Shown in pieces: positions 46,601-56,979 of a stretch of DNA of 64,000 nucleotides (position 1 is its first letter; each line of letters opens with the position of its first letter). The DNA comes from Isoetes taiwanensis (taxonomy: Eukaryota; Streptophyta; Lycopodiopsida; Isoetales; Isoetaceae). The notes under the pieces are model-generated. The model was not told the origin of the DNA. It saw nothing but the letters and a program-made list of their open reading frames with translations, and did no database searches. Location: assembly GCA_021234155.1 (NCBI GenBank), contig JAJEKV010000105.1, forward strand, positions 1,836,494-1,900,493. Reading direction: 5' to 3'. A program made the position numbers and the translations under genes.

Positions 46601-48980
46601 GTCCCTCGTGTAGAGATAAGTTGGGCTTCTTGTCTTCTAATTGTTGGCAGGAGTACTTGACGAAGCCATCACCTAGTTGTTGAATGAGCATAGACATAAC
46701 CCATTGTTGTGGCGCCTTTCTTAAGTGTATCTCCATCTGGTGTGCATGTTACAAACATCACCATACAAGGTAGAATTATGGTCGTCTAAGGTTGCCTCCT
46801 TAGTTGGCTCGTTGATGTCGAGTTGTCCCAAGGAATTCCTCGACGTCTATTATTTTTGAGGTCGTTGTCGTAGTTTTGAAGATGTGTGTTCGTTCCTCCT
46901 TCATTTGTTGAGGACACTCGTGTCGTTAGTGTTCTTTGCTGCTACAAGAGGTAGAGTTGCATCCCAAGATGTCGTCGTGCAAAACCTAGATGGTGCGGCG
47001 CTAGAGATCTTGACATGACTGGCGTTATCTCTCATCTTGACATTGTGCTGGACGAGCGATCTTCTACTTGAGGCCGCTTCTCGAAGTGTCTGGAGTTGAA
47101 GCTTGGCTTGAGCTCTGGTCGTCTCTCTCCTATATTTGCTCTTCCATTTGAGCACTTGCTCTTGGCTATACATGTGGTTCTTTACTTCAAAGCGATGAAG
47201 TTTCTTGATGCAAACACTAAACCCCTAAAACATGATCCTAATTTTTGTACTATGTGTTAGCTCCCTATATTTATGATAGACATATATATATAATTATAAC
47301 GGGATTTTAATTCATCCACTTTTCTAATTTATAGAAGAGCATATGCTTAATTGTGTATACTTTTTAGGATTTTCCTCCTCCAATCACGTTTGATTCTTTG
47401 GTTTTTGCCGTGATCTTCCTTGTTCTACTTGACTCCGGGGTTCCTTGAGGTGTTGCGACTGTAGTTGACCTTCGTGTGTGATTTGAGGTCGTTATCCCAA
47501 GTCGCGGAGAACGTTGCTCGATGTGAACCCTTGAGTTGAAAATGCTCCTCCTTAATGTGTTTACCTGTCATGTGGAGTGTCGTTTGGAGATGCGTAGCAT
47601 TGATCGCTTGAGTACGATCACTTGGTTGTTGCGGTCGGGCATTGTTGCATGTCTTTGAATCTTCGTTGTGAGATGCTTCCCCTATGCCCGGAATTGTTGT
47701 CATTTCCATTACACATGCCATCTCTTTTGAGTTGCGTTTGAGTGGTCCGTGGTTGTTGGCTAGGTCGGCTCCTTCGCCATTTGTCGATTGGCTCGCCTCC
47801 CCCGCCTCCTCTCTGGTTCTGATTGTAGCCCCATGTCTTCCGGGTTATTCGTCCACCGGTAATGCTATCATCTCCCTGTAGTCGCCGAACATGAACTTAG
47901 GAGATGTTACGTTGATACTGCCTCTATCTTTGCTCGATCAGGCCGGGCTGCCGAGGTGCCGGGTAGGAGCGCACTCGTTGTTTTCCCTTTGATTTCCATC
48001 CAAAGTGTCGTGGATAAGCTATGAACTCCTCGGCGGGTAACTCTGTTGTCCCCATCATCTGCCTGATGGTGTAGGCTTCTATGTCGTCGATGTCGGCGAT
48101 TATGCGTCTGAGCCTCCCTTGTGCTGATGTGAAATTCCTGCGTTTCTGTCGATGAAGTCACCGAGGTCCGGTTGTTGGCGTAGGAGATGTAGGAGCTCGT
48201 TTATCTGTAGCCCTGTCCGCACTTTCGGGGAGGAGGGGGTTCTTGATATCATCGCGAGGGCTCAGTGCGGTTCTTGGATGATTACGGGGTTAAGCTTGTG
48301 ATGCCTAGCAAGTGGTGGAGTTATCTGCGTGGTTCTCGGCCCTCTTCAAAGCTTTTGAAGTTCTGCTCAGCTTTTGCCTTTCTTGTGCCGGGTCGGCGTC
48401 AGCTTCGATGTCCTCTGCCGGAGCCCGTCCTTCATCTTACTCTGCTTTGCCTCCTCGTACTCGAGAAGCATCGCTCTTCTTCAGCTCTTTGCCATGGCCA
48501 CAGGCTCGAGCTCTAGGGGTTGGGCGATGGCTCTCCCTATCCGGGTTTGGGCTCTATGGAATAGAAAAATTGCTACAGCTACGGACATATAATTGGGCAA
48601 GCGGCTGGCCGTATTTTCTAGGTATTTGTCTATCTTAAGGCTGTCCTAAAGTATCCTATGCAAGGGGGAAGTTCTACTAGAGAAGGACCTATCTTTGCAT
48701 GGAACTCAGCCATGATGTCCTGGTAAAATAGGGAATAGCATTGATGGTTGCCATGATGCTAGAGCTGATGGGGATATCAAACAGATGAAGGAGCGCCTCT
48801 GGGAGCTGAAAAATCGGCTTGGAGCGAGGAGCAAAGGTGTAGGATGCAAAATGAGGGTTGTGGTCTACTTATAGGCAAAAACCCTAATTTTAGAAAAAAA
48901 ATTTGGATAAAGGAAAATCTAGGATTCTAAGGTATTGTTAAGCACAAGACAAGCTAATCAAGCTAAAGAGTACATTCTAA
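43660..48980. other. Low-information interval, possibly ancient retroelement on the minus strand
   Basis: No confident gene. From about 45270 to 48160 several minus-strand frames of 66-98 codons have a retroelement-like composition: Arg/Gln/Thr-rich, one segment near 47800 reading GYNQNQRGGGGGEP, another near 47100 Arg/Lys-rich. They do not join into a recognisable gag or pol. A (GA)n tract lies near 45680. I would not annotate a product. Confidence 0.25.
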
Positions 48981-48989
48981 GGATCCTAT

Positions 48990-49531
48990 TGCAACAAATT
49001 CTATCTAATTTGGGGAAGGTGTGGACAAATTGGGGCAATTTTGGTGTGACCACTCACACAGTGCGCGAGAGGCAGTTAGGAATATGATCCTAAGTGGCCT
49101 GGGCGCACTCTGTGAGGGGTGGGGCCCTGTTTGGATCGAGGATGATGCCAAACATGCAAACTAAGGGTGAAATCCTGCATATCTCGTCGAGATAGGTCAG
49201 ATTGAGCCCTTACTTGCTTCATTTGGGTAAGTTTTGGCCCAGATTTGGGGTCGACCACTCACACAGTGCGCCAGGGTCGAATCGGTTTGCAAACCCAATT
49301 GGTGCGGGCGCACTCGCTGAGGTGGGGCTCCATGTGAGTTAGGGTTGGGCAATTTCTACAAACTAGGGTTCAAATCCTACTAATTATGGTGAGCTGAGTC
49401 GAATGGTGTGCTTACTTTCTGCATTTGGACAAGTTTTGGCATAGATCAGTGCTCGACCACTCACACAGTGCGCGAGAGGCAGTTAGGAATATAATCCTAA
49501 GTGGCCTGGGCGCACTCTGTGAGGGGTGGGG
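48990..49531 (+). repeat. Tandem repeat, about 203-bp unit, three copies, with palindromic arms
   Basis: GACCACTCACACAGTGCGC begins at 49048, 49253 and 49456, so the periods are 205 and 203. Each unit contains CACAGTGCGC about 45 bases before GCGCACTCTGTG, which pair as an inverted repeat. Units 1 and 3 are nearly identical and unit 2 is diverged. This is a candidate satellite seed or regulatory array. Confidence 0.8.
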
Positions 49532-50076
49532 CCAAAAACACTGAGTTTTGCTCCAACTTTGTTAATTCCAACTGCAGAACTTAGTAACACATTCTACTTA
49601 CACCTGATTTAACATATTAACATGATCAAAATATAAATTTATATTTACAATAAACTAGCAATCTTCTTTCTGCTGAGAGCTCGTGGATGTTGCACCCGAG
49701 TTCTTGATAGTCGAGAAGGTTCTTCATGCAGATGATTAACGTATGTCTTCCATTCGATGAAGATTGTTGATAGGTCGGTTGTGCCCTGTACTGCTCGCTT
49801 CGTTTGTAGAGGTATTTGCCATAGTGCTTCCTCTCTTGGGTCGCCTGGGTCTTCAATGTCTTCAAAAGTCGTGCTCCTTGCCCTTCTGTGGCTCTAGCCT
49901 TGTACCTTAAAAGCTATTGCTTCTATTTCTAAATAAACTATAGTTTGGGAGACAGAATTTAGGGTTTGACCTATTTTGGTCATTTTGAGGAGGATTATAA
50001 TATTTTTAGCCTAATTTGAGGTCATAAATGGATTCTAATATATCAAATGAACTTGTGTGCTCTATCAAATCAAACG

Positions 50077-50113
50077 ATCAAGTTCATTTGACATATATTA
50101 GTTCTCTGCTCGA
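50077..50113 (-). repeat. 37-base copia-derived inverted repeat, left copy
   Basis: Exact reverse complement of 51408-51444. About 26 bases of it are copia pol sequence, here isolated from any copia element and joined directly to a truncated gypsy LTR. A further imperfect copia snippet (TAATATATCAAATGAACTTG) lies just upstream at 50036-50055. Confidence 0.9.
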
Positions 50114-51367
50114 TCCGCATTGCTGAGCTCCGGAAAGCCGGATTTGCACAACAGATTATCGATTAGCAGCCATCTTCAGCAAGATCAGGAGCATGGACGC
50201 CTTCCGAGGGTCAGGAGCGGGTCAAGGAGCAGGTATCTAGTTGTTCTGTTGTGCAAAGCCGTCTTTGGGCAAGGCAATAGGCTGGTTTAGTATGTTAGAT
50301 CAACTCTAGAGGCCTTATAGATCCCGAGATCATAAGCCCTAACTAAGGAACCTAACTCTGTTGTTTAGGTAGATAGATTAGACGATATTCTCTATTTCGG
50401 CCTGTGGATGTTGTATGTATTTCACTTTTGTGATCTCCATGTATTGGAAAGGGGGTAGAGACCTAAAGTCGTGTAGCAGATGATCCTAGGTAGCACCACT
50501 AGTTCCCAATTATATGCGGCCCGCACAGGAACCCTACCGGGTTGTGGGTGAAGGGGCTAGGCCGGTTGATAAGGAGGAACTTGTCTCATCACGAGGACCG
50601 ACCCTCCGGGTAGTAAGGCCTATTGGGGGTCTCTCGTGGGCTAGGCTTAATGGCTGTCACACCGTGTGGGCAAGGCATGAGCTCGACACTCGTGGGGTGG
50701 TGAATATGACCTTCCGGTGAGTTCAAGTCGAATAAAGGCGTTGGCCCTCTAGCTGCCGGGGTGGATGAGCATGGATGCCTCCTCGGGAGGGGAGGCAACT
50801 CTCTTCCCTGCCATCGGGGCTGGGGAGATGCAATCCAAAGAGTAGTAGCCCCTCCGGCTATTCACCCGGCAAGCCACGGCCAAGTCCCAACACTTTTCAG
50901 CCTACTCCGCAGTGTGCAGGGAGGGGCGGATGGAGTGGACTACCCTAAGCCATGTTCTATGCCGCCCAAATCCATTGCCATGAATTCTCATGCGAATGAA
51001 CTCCGGGAGACCCTAGCCGGGTCATCCCCCGAGTTTGAGCCCCCGGTAGGATCTCCCCCTCTTGTTATTTATGTTATGTGATGATGTTATTTCTATGGTA
51101 TTGCTATCTCTGTGATGTTGTATTGTATTCACCTCTCGAGGTACTTGTATTTGTTTACTGTTAGTTGTGCTCACGTTTGTTTATTCACGCTTCCGCAGAT
51201 AGGTCGACCCGATGGAAGACGGGTGAATGACACATCCATTCTTCCCTTGCTGGCTCATCCTGATGGGAGTGGAGTCAGGTGGATGGCCCCTGTCAGTGTA
51301 GCTGCCAGGGGGAATGCTCCTCCTTCGAATACGATGTGGGCATCGTATAAGGAGTAGGGGACGTCAC
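50114..51367 (+). repeat. Truncated gypsy LTR, plus orientation (about 1254 bp)
   Basis: Matches 26983-28204 in reverse orientation. It lacks about 370 bp of the LTR start and ends GGGGACGTCAC. The near-terminal hairpin is at 51329-51348. It has no adjoining gypsy internal sequence on either side. Confidence 0.85.
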
Positions 51368-51407
51368 TCTGTTTTGATCGTTTAGCAAAATAGATCGCTC
51401 TAATATA

Positions 51408-51444
51408 TCGAGCAGAGAACTAATATATGTCAAATGAACTTGAT
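51408..51444 (+). repeat. 37-base inverted repeat, right copy, at the copia B edge
   Basis: Partner of 50077-50113. Bases 51419-51444 are authentic copia B sequence, while 51408-51418 (TCGAGCAGAGA) are non-copia filler shared by both copies. Confidence 0.9.
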
Positions 51445-52760
51445 TCTTTTCTACCATTTCTCTAAGAAAATGAACTTCCATTTCTATATGCTTGGACCTT
51501 TCATGTAGAACAGGGTTTTTTGACATAGCTATGCAGCTAGTACTGTCACAGAACATCATAGTGGGATTTAGTTGACTAAAACCAAGTTCATCCATGAGTC
51601 TTCTCTCCCATACGATTTCTTTTACAGCCAATGAGGCAGAATTATATTCTGCCTCAGCATTTGATAAAGCAATACAATTTTGCTTCTTGCTTTTCCAGGC
51701 AACTGGGGCACCTCCTAACATAGTCATATATCCTGAGGTAGATCTCCTTTGATCAAGGTCTCCACCCCAATCAGCATCACAGTATGCCTTCAATTTTAAG
51801 TCACATGTATTGTACATAATGCCAAAATGCAAAGTACCTTTTAGATACCTTAAAATTCTCTTGGCTGCCATCCAGTGTGCCTTTCCTGGGTCATGATTAT
51901 ACCTGCTCAACAAATTGACTGCAAAGGATATGTCAGGCCTTATGCAATTAGCCACGTATGACAAACATCCAATTAAGGATCTGTATGGCACTTCCTCCAT
52001 TTGTTTCTTTTCTTCCTCTGTTTGAGGACTCATTTGCTTTGAGATTTTGTGGCCTGGTACAATAGGAGTGCTTGCTGCATTGCACTCTTTCATTCCAAAT
52101 CTGCTCAGCATATTTTGAATTTGAGTTTGCTGGCTTAAAGTCAGAACTTTGCTGTCCCTATCTCTGTAAACTTCAATGCCTAAAAATCTTTTCAACTCCC
52201 CTAAATCAGACATTTGGAACTTGGTATTGAGAATCTCTTGCATTTGAGTAAAGTTTTCATCCCTTTTGCCACCATGATATTGTCATCCACATATAATGCT
52301 ATAATGCACCATTCTTCTCCATTTTTGAATCTATATAGATTTCCATCATAATTCAATTTTTCAAATCCTTGCTCTTGCAGATATTTGTTCATGCATTTAT
52401 ACCATTCTCTTGGAGACTGCCTCAAACCATACACGGCCCTTTTTTATTTCCATACCTTCCCTTCTTCTGTCTCAAATCCAGGTGCTTGTTTTAGATAAAC
52501 TTCTTCCTCTAATTTTGCATTTGAAAATGCAGTGCTGACATCCATGTGATGCACATCAAGATCACACGAGTTAGCAATGGCAAGCAATATTCTTAAGCTG
52601 TTTATCTTCACCAAAGGAGAAAAAGTTTCATCAAAGTCTTTTCCCCCTTTTTTGTGTAAAACCTTGTGCTACCAACCTAGCTTTGAATTTTTCTGATTTT
52701 CCATCTATTCCAAGTTTTATCCTAAAGATCCATTTGTTTCCTATGATATTCTTGTCTTTA
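51419..52760 (-). pseudogene. pol: Copia copy B: RT and RNase H
   Basis: The longest clean part (frame open from 52243) covers the RT end and RNase H: RFLGIEVYRDRDSK, then SRYNHDPGKAHW, CDADWGGDLDQRRSTSGY, ALSNAEAEYNSAS and CDSTSCIAMSKN. Upstream frames give ALYVDDNIMVAKG (catalytic YVDD, about 52300), MYGLRQSPREWYK (52434) and, with frameshifts, the RT fingers with MDVSTAFSNAKLEEEVYL (about 52540). The 3' end of pol, polypurine tract and left LTR are absent; the sequence begins abruptly at 51419. Confidence 0.85.
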
Positions 52761-52762
52761 GG

Positions 52763-53268
52763 TTAATCCACCACCTCATAAGTGCCTGTTCTCTGGAAAG
52801 CATCCATCTCTTCTTGCATAGCTTTAATCCATTGCCTTGCATGAATTCCATTTACTGCTTCATCATAACTCTTTGGCAGGTCACAATTTTCCAGAATTAA
52901 CACATCAAAAATATTTTCCACTTCAACATTTTGGTGCTGGAGTCTCCTACTTCCGCTAAACTCATTTCTCGCCATGCAAGTCACCCAAACCTTGATTCTC
53001 ATCATGTAATATTTGAGCTTCAGGTTCTTTCCGCTCCTCCTTTTTGCTTTTTTCATTTTGTGGCTCTATATTTTCCAATTCATTACCAGCGGATATATCT
53101 TTTCAACTCTATTATTTATTATGTTTTGATCATTTGTCTCGGGTATATCTTCATCTTCGAGAGTCACTATCCAAACCCTATTTGATTCAATATGATCCGT
53201 CTCATTGTCTCATTGTTATTTTTCTTAAGGTCGACATCCCTTTGTTCATTGTCTCCTCGTTTTTATCA
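52763..53268 (-). pseudogene. Copia copy B: linker between integrase and RT (broken)
   Basis: Variable, charged linker ending in the pre-RT motif LPKSYDEAVNGIHARQWIKA and MQEEMDAFQRTGTYEVVD at 52763. Multiple indels relative to copy A. Confidence 0.7.
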
Positions 53269-54440
53269 TTAACCCTTGGAATTTTTGTAAAATTGATGTT
53301 CATCGAACACCACATCCCAAGCCACAATAATTTTCCTATGTATGTGGTCAAATAGTCTATAAGCCTTTGAACTTGAGTCATATCCTACTAAATAGGTGAT
53401 GTATGCCCTGTCATCAAGCTTACTTCTTAATTGCTCTGGCACATGTGCAAAAGCCAAACAACCATAAGCTTTTAGATTTTCATAGTTAGGTAATTTACCT
53501 GACCATAACATATTTGGCACTGTTCCTTTTGTACTTGTGGATGGCAAAATATTTTGAATATATACTGATGTTTCAAGAGCCTCATTCCAAGTGTAATTTG
53601 GCAATCCAGAATACTTCAACATTGACCTTACTGCATTGAGGAGAGTTCGATTTTTCCTTTCTGCTACACCATTTTGTTGAGGAGAATATCTACATATCAA
53701 TTGTCTTTTAATACCTCTTTTTGCACAAAACCACTTAAACTCGTGAGATAAATACTCACCCCCTCTATCTGATCGAATGCACTTGACTCTTCTCCCTGTT
53801 TCAAGCTCTACTTCAGCAATGTAGAGTTTTAGTGCTTCAAAGGCCTGATCTTTTGTTTTAAGCAGAGGTTTTTTTGTCTTTCTGCTAAAGTCATCTATAA
53901 AGGTCATAAAATATTTATGACCAGCCATGCTTCTCACATTTATGGGACCACATAGTTCAGTGTGGATTAAATCCAATACTCCCCTTGCTCTTTTGAATGA
54001 TCTTTTAAATGGAAACCGTGTTTGCTTCCCTAATATGCAAAATGACATAGCATATTCCTGTCCTCCTGTCCATTTGCTGTTATAAGGCCCCTTTTGAGCA
54101 GTATGTTAATGTTATCCATGTTAGTGTGGCACATCCTATTATGCCATGTTTTTAATGATGGATATTCAACCACATTTAAACTTGGAATATGCTTACAATC
54201 GAGTCCAAAAAGGTTCCCAACCCTTTTTCCAATAAACTTTGATTTTATTTCCATGAAAGATCTTACATTCCAGCTTTTCAAATAACACCTTGTATCCTAA
54301 ATCCACTAATTGACAAACTGAAATCAAATTTCTAACAAGCCCTGGAACACACAATACATCTTTAAGTTCCACTGTCTTTCCTTCTAAATCAAAAATTTCT
54401 AATATGCCAGAATCTTCAATTTTTTTTAATCCTCCATCTC
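53269..54440 (-). pseudogene. pol: Copia copy B: GAG-pre-integrase and integrase
   Basis: WHNRMCHTNMDNINI (about 54140) is the zinc-binding HHCC-type start. The core is open for 259 codons (54048-53269): LDLIHTELCGP, FIDDFSRKT, CIRSDRGGEYLS, YSPQQNGVAERKNRTLL, then YGCLAFAHVPEQ and VVFDEHQFYK. The second and third acidic residues (SDRGGE Asp and AERKN Glu) are present. The first, normally Asp in HTDxCGP, is Glu here (HTELCGP), and copy A also encodes Glu at that codon. Most frame breaks are outside this block. Confidence 0.85.
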
Positions 54441-55616
54441 CCAGCTACACGTGACCAGCATCTTTCTTCATGCACTCCTTTAACAAGGTTTGATCACAAG
54501 TCACGGTTTCTCAGCTCCTGAATCTATTGTCAACAATTTGTTATCCTTCTTATGCAAATCCCTTGAAATAGTCGAATTTCACCAAGTTTGCTTACCTCGA
54601 AAGAAGATCATCCTCTTCTTCTTCATTTGTGATCGTTTCCTTAACTATATTGACTGATGGATTACCCTTGAATCCACCCCTTCCTCCTCGCCTCCTCCTC
54701 CTCTTGCTTGCAAACCCGCCTCTTCCCCTTGATTTCCCCGGCTCCCCCTTGACTTGGACAGTTGACAACAATGTGCCCTTTCCATCACAATTAAAACACC
54801 TAATGGTCTTGCCCCTCATTTGGACATTCAGATTTCAAATGCCCATATTGATTACAGCTTGTAACAGGTCCAAGCTTTCCCTTTGTTATTTTCAATTTTC
54901 TTTGGTTTTCCCCGCAAACAAAACTTCGCAGATGTATCTTCATCATAAAAAAGCAACTTTTGCTCAAACTCGTTTCTAATCATTTGAATGGCGGTTCCTT
55001 TGATCTAGCTACATTTCTCTGATCAATGTTGCTAACCGATTATTATGGGACACGATCTTGCTAAAGACAAGATTTGATACTCATCATTGAGTATAATTCC
55101 TCGCTTCTTCCAAATCTGCAATTATAGAGTCAAACTTCCAAATATTCAGTCAAATTATCCTTTTCAAATAGCTTAAGCTTCCTTAATTGTTTTTTTCAAG
55201 ACATCAATTTGAGAAGAAGTTTTAACTTCATATTGGCTTACCATGTACTTCCACATTTCTTTTGGACTCATGCCTCAACTTGAGCTTAATGGCAGCGCCT
55301 ACCTTGTCGTGGTAATGATGGCCTGTGCCTCCATTATTTTAAACTCGGCCATCCGACTGACTCCTTTTTTTCAAGCAGTGAGTTATTGCCTCCACCTTCA
55401 ACAGATGCTTCACTGGTCTCCCCTGCAACAGAGTTCCTAGATCTTGTTATTGTTGCAGATCTCCTATCACCTCCATCTTCTATCAAGTGCTATGCCTTCC
55501 TCAAACCCAAAACTTGCTTAATTCCTTGCTTCCATATCTGAAATCCACCCTGCCCTTTGAACACTTCAATAGAGGTTAGTAGATTTGCACCAAATCTTGT
55601 AGACATGATTTAAAAA
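54441..55616 (-). pseudogene. gag: Copia copy B: gag and protease (broken)
   Basis: Same gag as the intact 249-aa ORF of copy A, interrupted by at least eight small indels. Comparison shows changes such as CTGCA to CCGCA, ACAGCA to AAAGCA and ATCTGAC to ATCCGAC, each at CTG or CAG. The zinc-knuckle (CFNCDGKG near 54790) and protease regions follow in shifted frames. Confidence 0.8.
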
Positions 55617-55631
55617 TAGCTCTGATACCAA
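55617..55631 (-). other. Copia primer-binding site, copy B
   Basis: Minus strand TTGGTATCAGAGC beside the right LTR, identical to the site in copy A. Confidence 0.9.
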
Positions 55632-56326
55632 TGAAGAAATTTTCTAGAAATCTTTATGCAATCACACTTATAACCTTGTATCCAATTCACCTTTGATTCA
55701 TCAACACAATGGTCACAATATAATTCAAGAGAAGACCTTCGATTATGCAAATTTCTTATGTCATTCAAACCTTTAACACGAAATCATAGAAGTTACTGTT
55801 CATATGGGATTGATCTTCAACCAGAAAGCAACTTTGACTATTAATTTTCGATAGCCCAAGCTCATTCCGATTCATTATGCAAATGTCCATTACAGTAGTT
55901 CCCATCCGATGCCTTCTACAGATACTTTTTGTGTTTTTATCTTGGGTCCGGCCGATTAGTCGGACCGATCTCTCTCCGTGTATTTCTGTTCAATTCTCAT
56001 TTGACCGACAAGGTCTTAGCTATATCCATAACTATTTCCTTAATGGTTCAAAAACCATTGAAATAGAAATATGGAATAAATGGAAACTCCTTCAATGGTA
56101 AACCAACCATATGGGTTAAATGTTTTTACGAATGTTTCCATTTAACTTAGATAGGTTTATAAACCATATCTGTCTCCCCTTCAAATATGTATAGACCAAG
56201 CATATTCAACCCCCTTATATGCACCGCCGTAATGATCTCAAACCGCCTTTGATCTATCCTTAGAAATGTGCTCCTGTTGAAGAATTTTTAACTGTATCTC
56301 AAATATTACCTGGTCAATTTTCATCA
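55632..56326 (-). repeat. Copia right LTR (5' LTR of a minus-strand element), 695 bp
   Basis: Starts TGAAGAAATTTTC and ends TTTTCATCA, followed by CTTTA (56327-56331), the same five bases that precede the left LTR at 21525. Over 90% identical to 21530-22233 by eye. Confidence 0.9.
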
Positions 56327-56385
56327 CTTTAGGCTAAAAATTTTCAAGTCCAGCCCGTTAGGCTAAAAATTTCCAAGTCCAACTA
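56327..56385 (+). repeat. 28-bp tandem array, two copies (right part)
   Basis: Continues the array at 21401-21529: joining CTTTA of the left side to GGCTAAAAA here restores a normal unit. Confidence 0.9.
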
Positions 56386-56975
56386 TTATGCTACAGACAT
56401 GTTAGTTGTCTCAAGATTTACTATACGCTACACAAAGAAAAGAACACCTTATACTTCCACCTTAGAATTTTCCTAAGGCAAATGTAACTCAAATATCCGT
56501 TTACCTTATAGTCGCAAACGACTAAAACTTAGGTTGCTCATGTGCCAAATAAGAAGGTAAGAATATCTCCCAAAATAATTCCCTGCATGACAATTTCTAT
56601 GTCCTGCAAATCAATCTTGACATTAGAACCTGCAAACCCAACCAAATAGCCTTAAATGACTTTTCTTTCAACATACCCAAAGAAATATTATAGAAAGTTC
56701 TAAGGCTTGAAAGGTTTATTCCAAAGTAATAGTTCAAATAAAATACAGATACATATGCAGATTTAATCAATCACAACCTAGGGAGAGACCATGGCACGAT
56801 CCTTTTTCAAAAATAATGGTTTTAAATACATTCTAAAGGCATCATGAATTTCTTCAGGAATACCCTAAAGGCATTGAATTTCATAAAATTGTAAGGGCAG
56901 CATTAGGGTTTGAAAGATGAAGGATTCTACAGCAAGAGTCTATCTAGAGTTTTAGAATTACGTAGCTGGACTATG
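56386..56975. other. Non-genic interval
   Basis: No recognised gene; presumably the other flank of the DNA that hosted the copia insertion. Confidence 0.35.
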
Positions 56976-56979
56976 GCAT

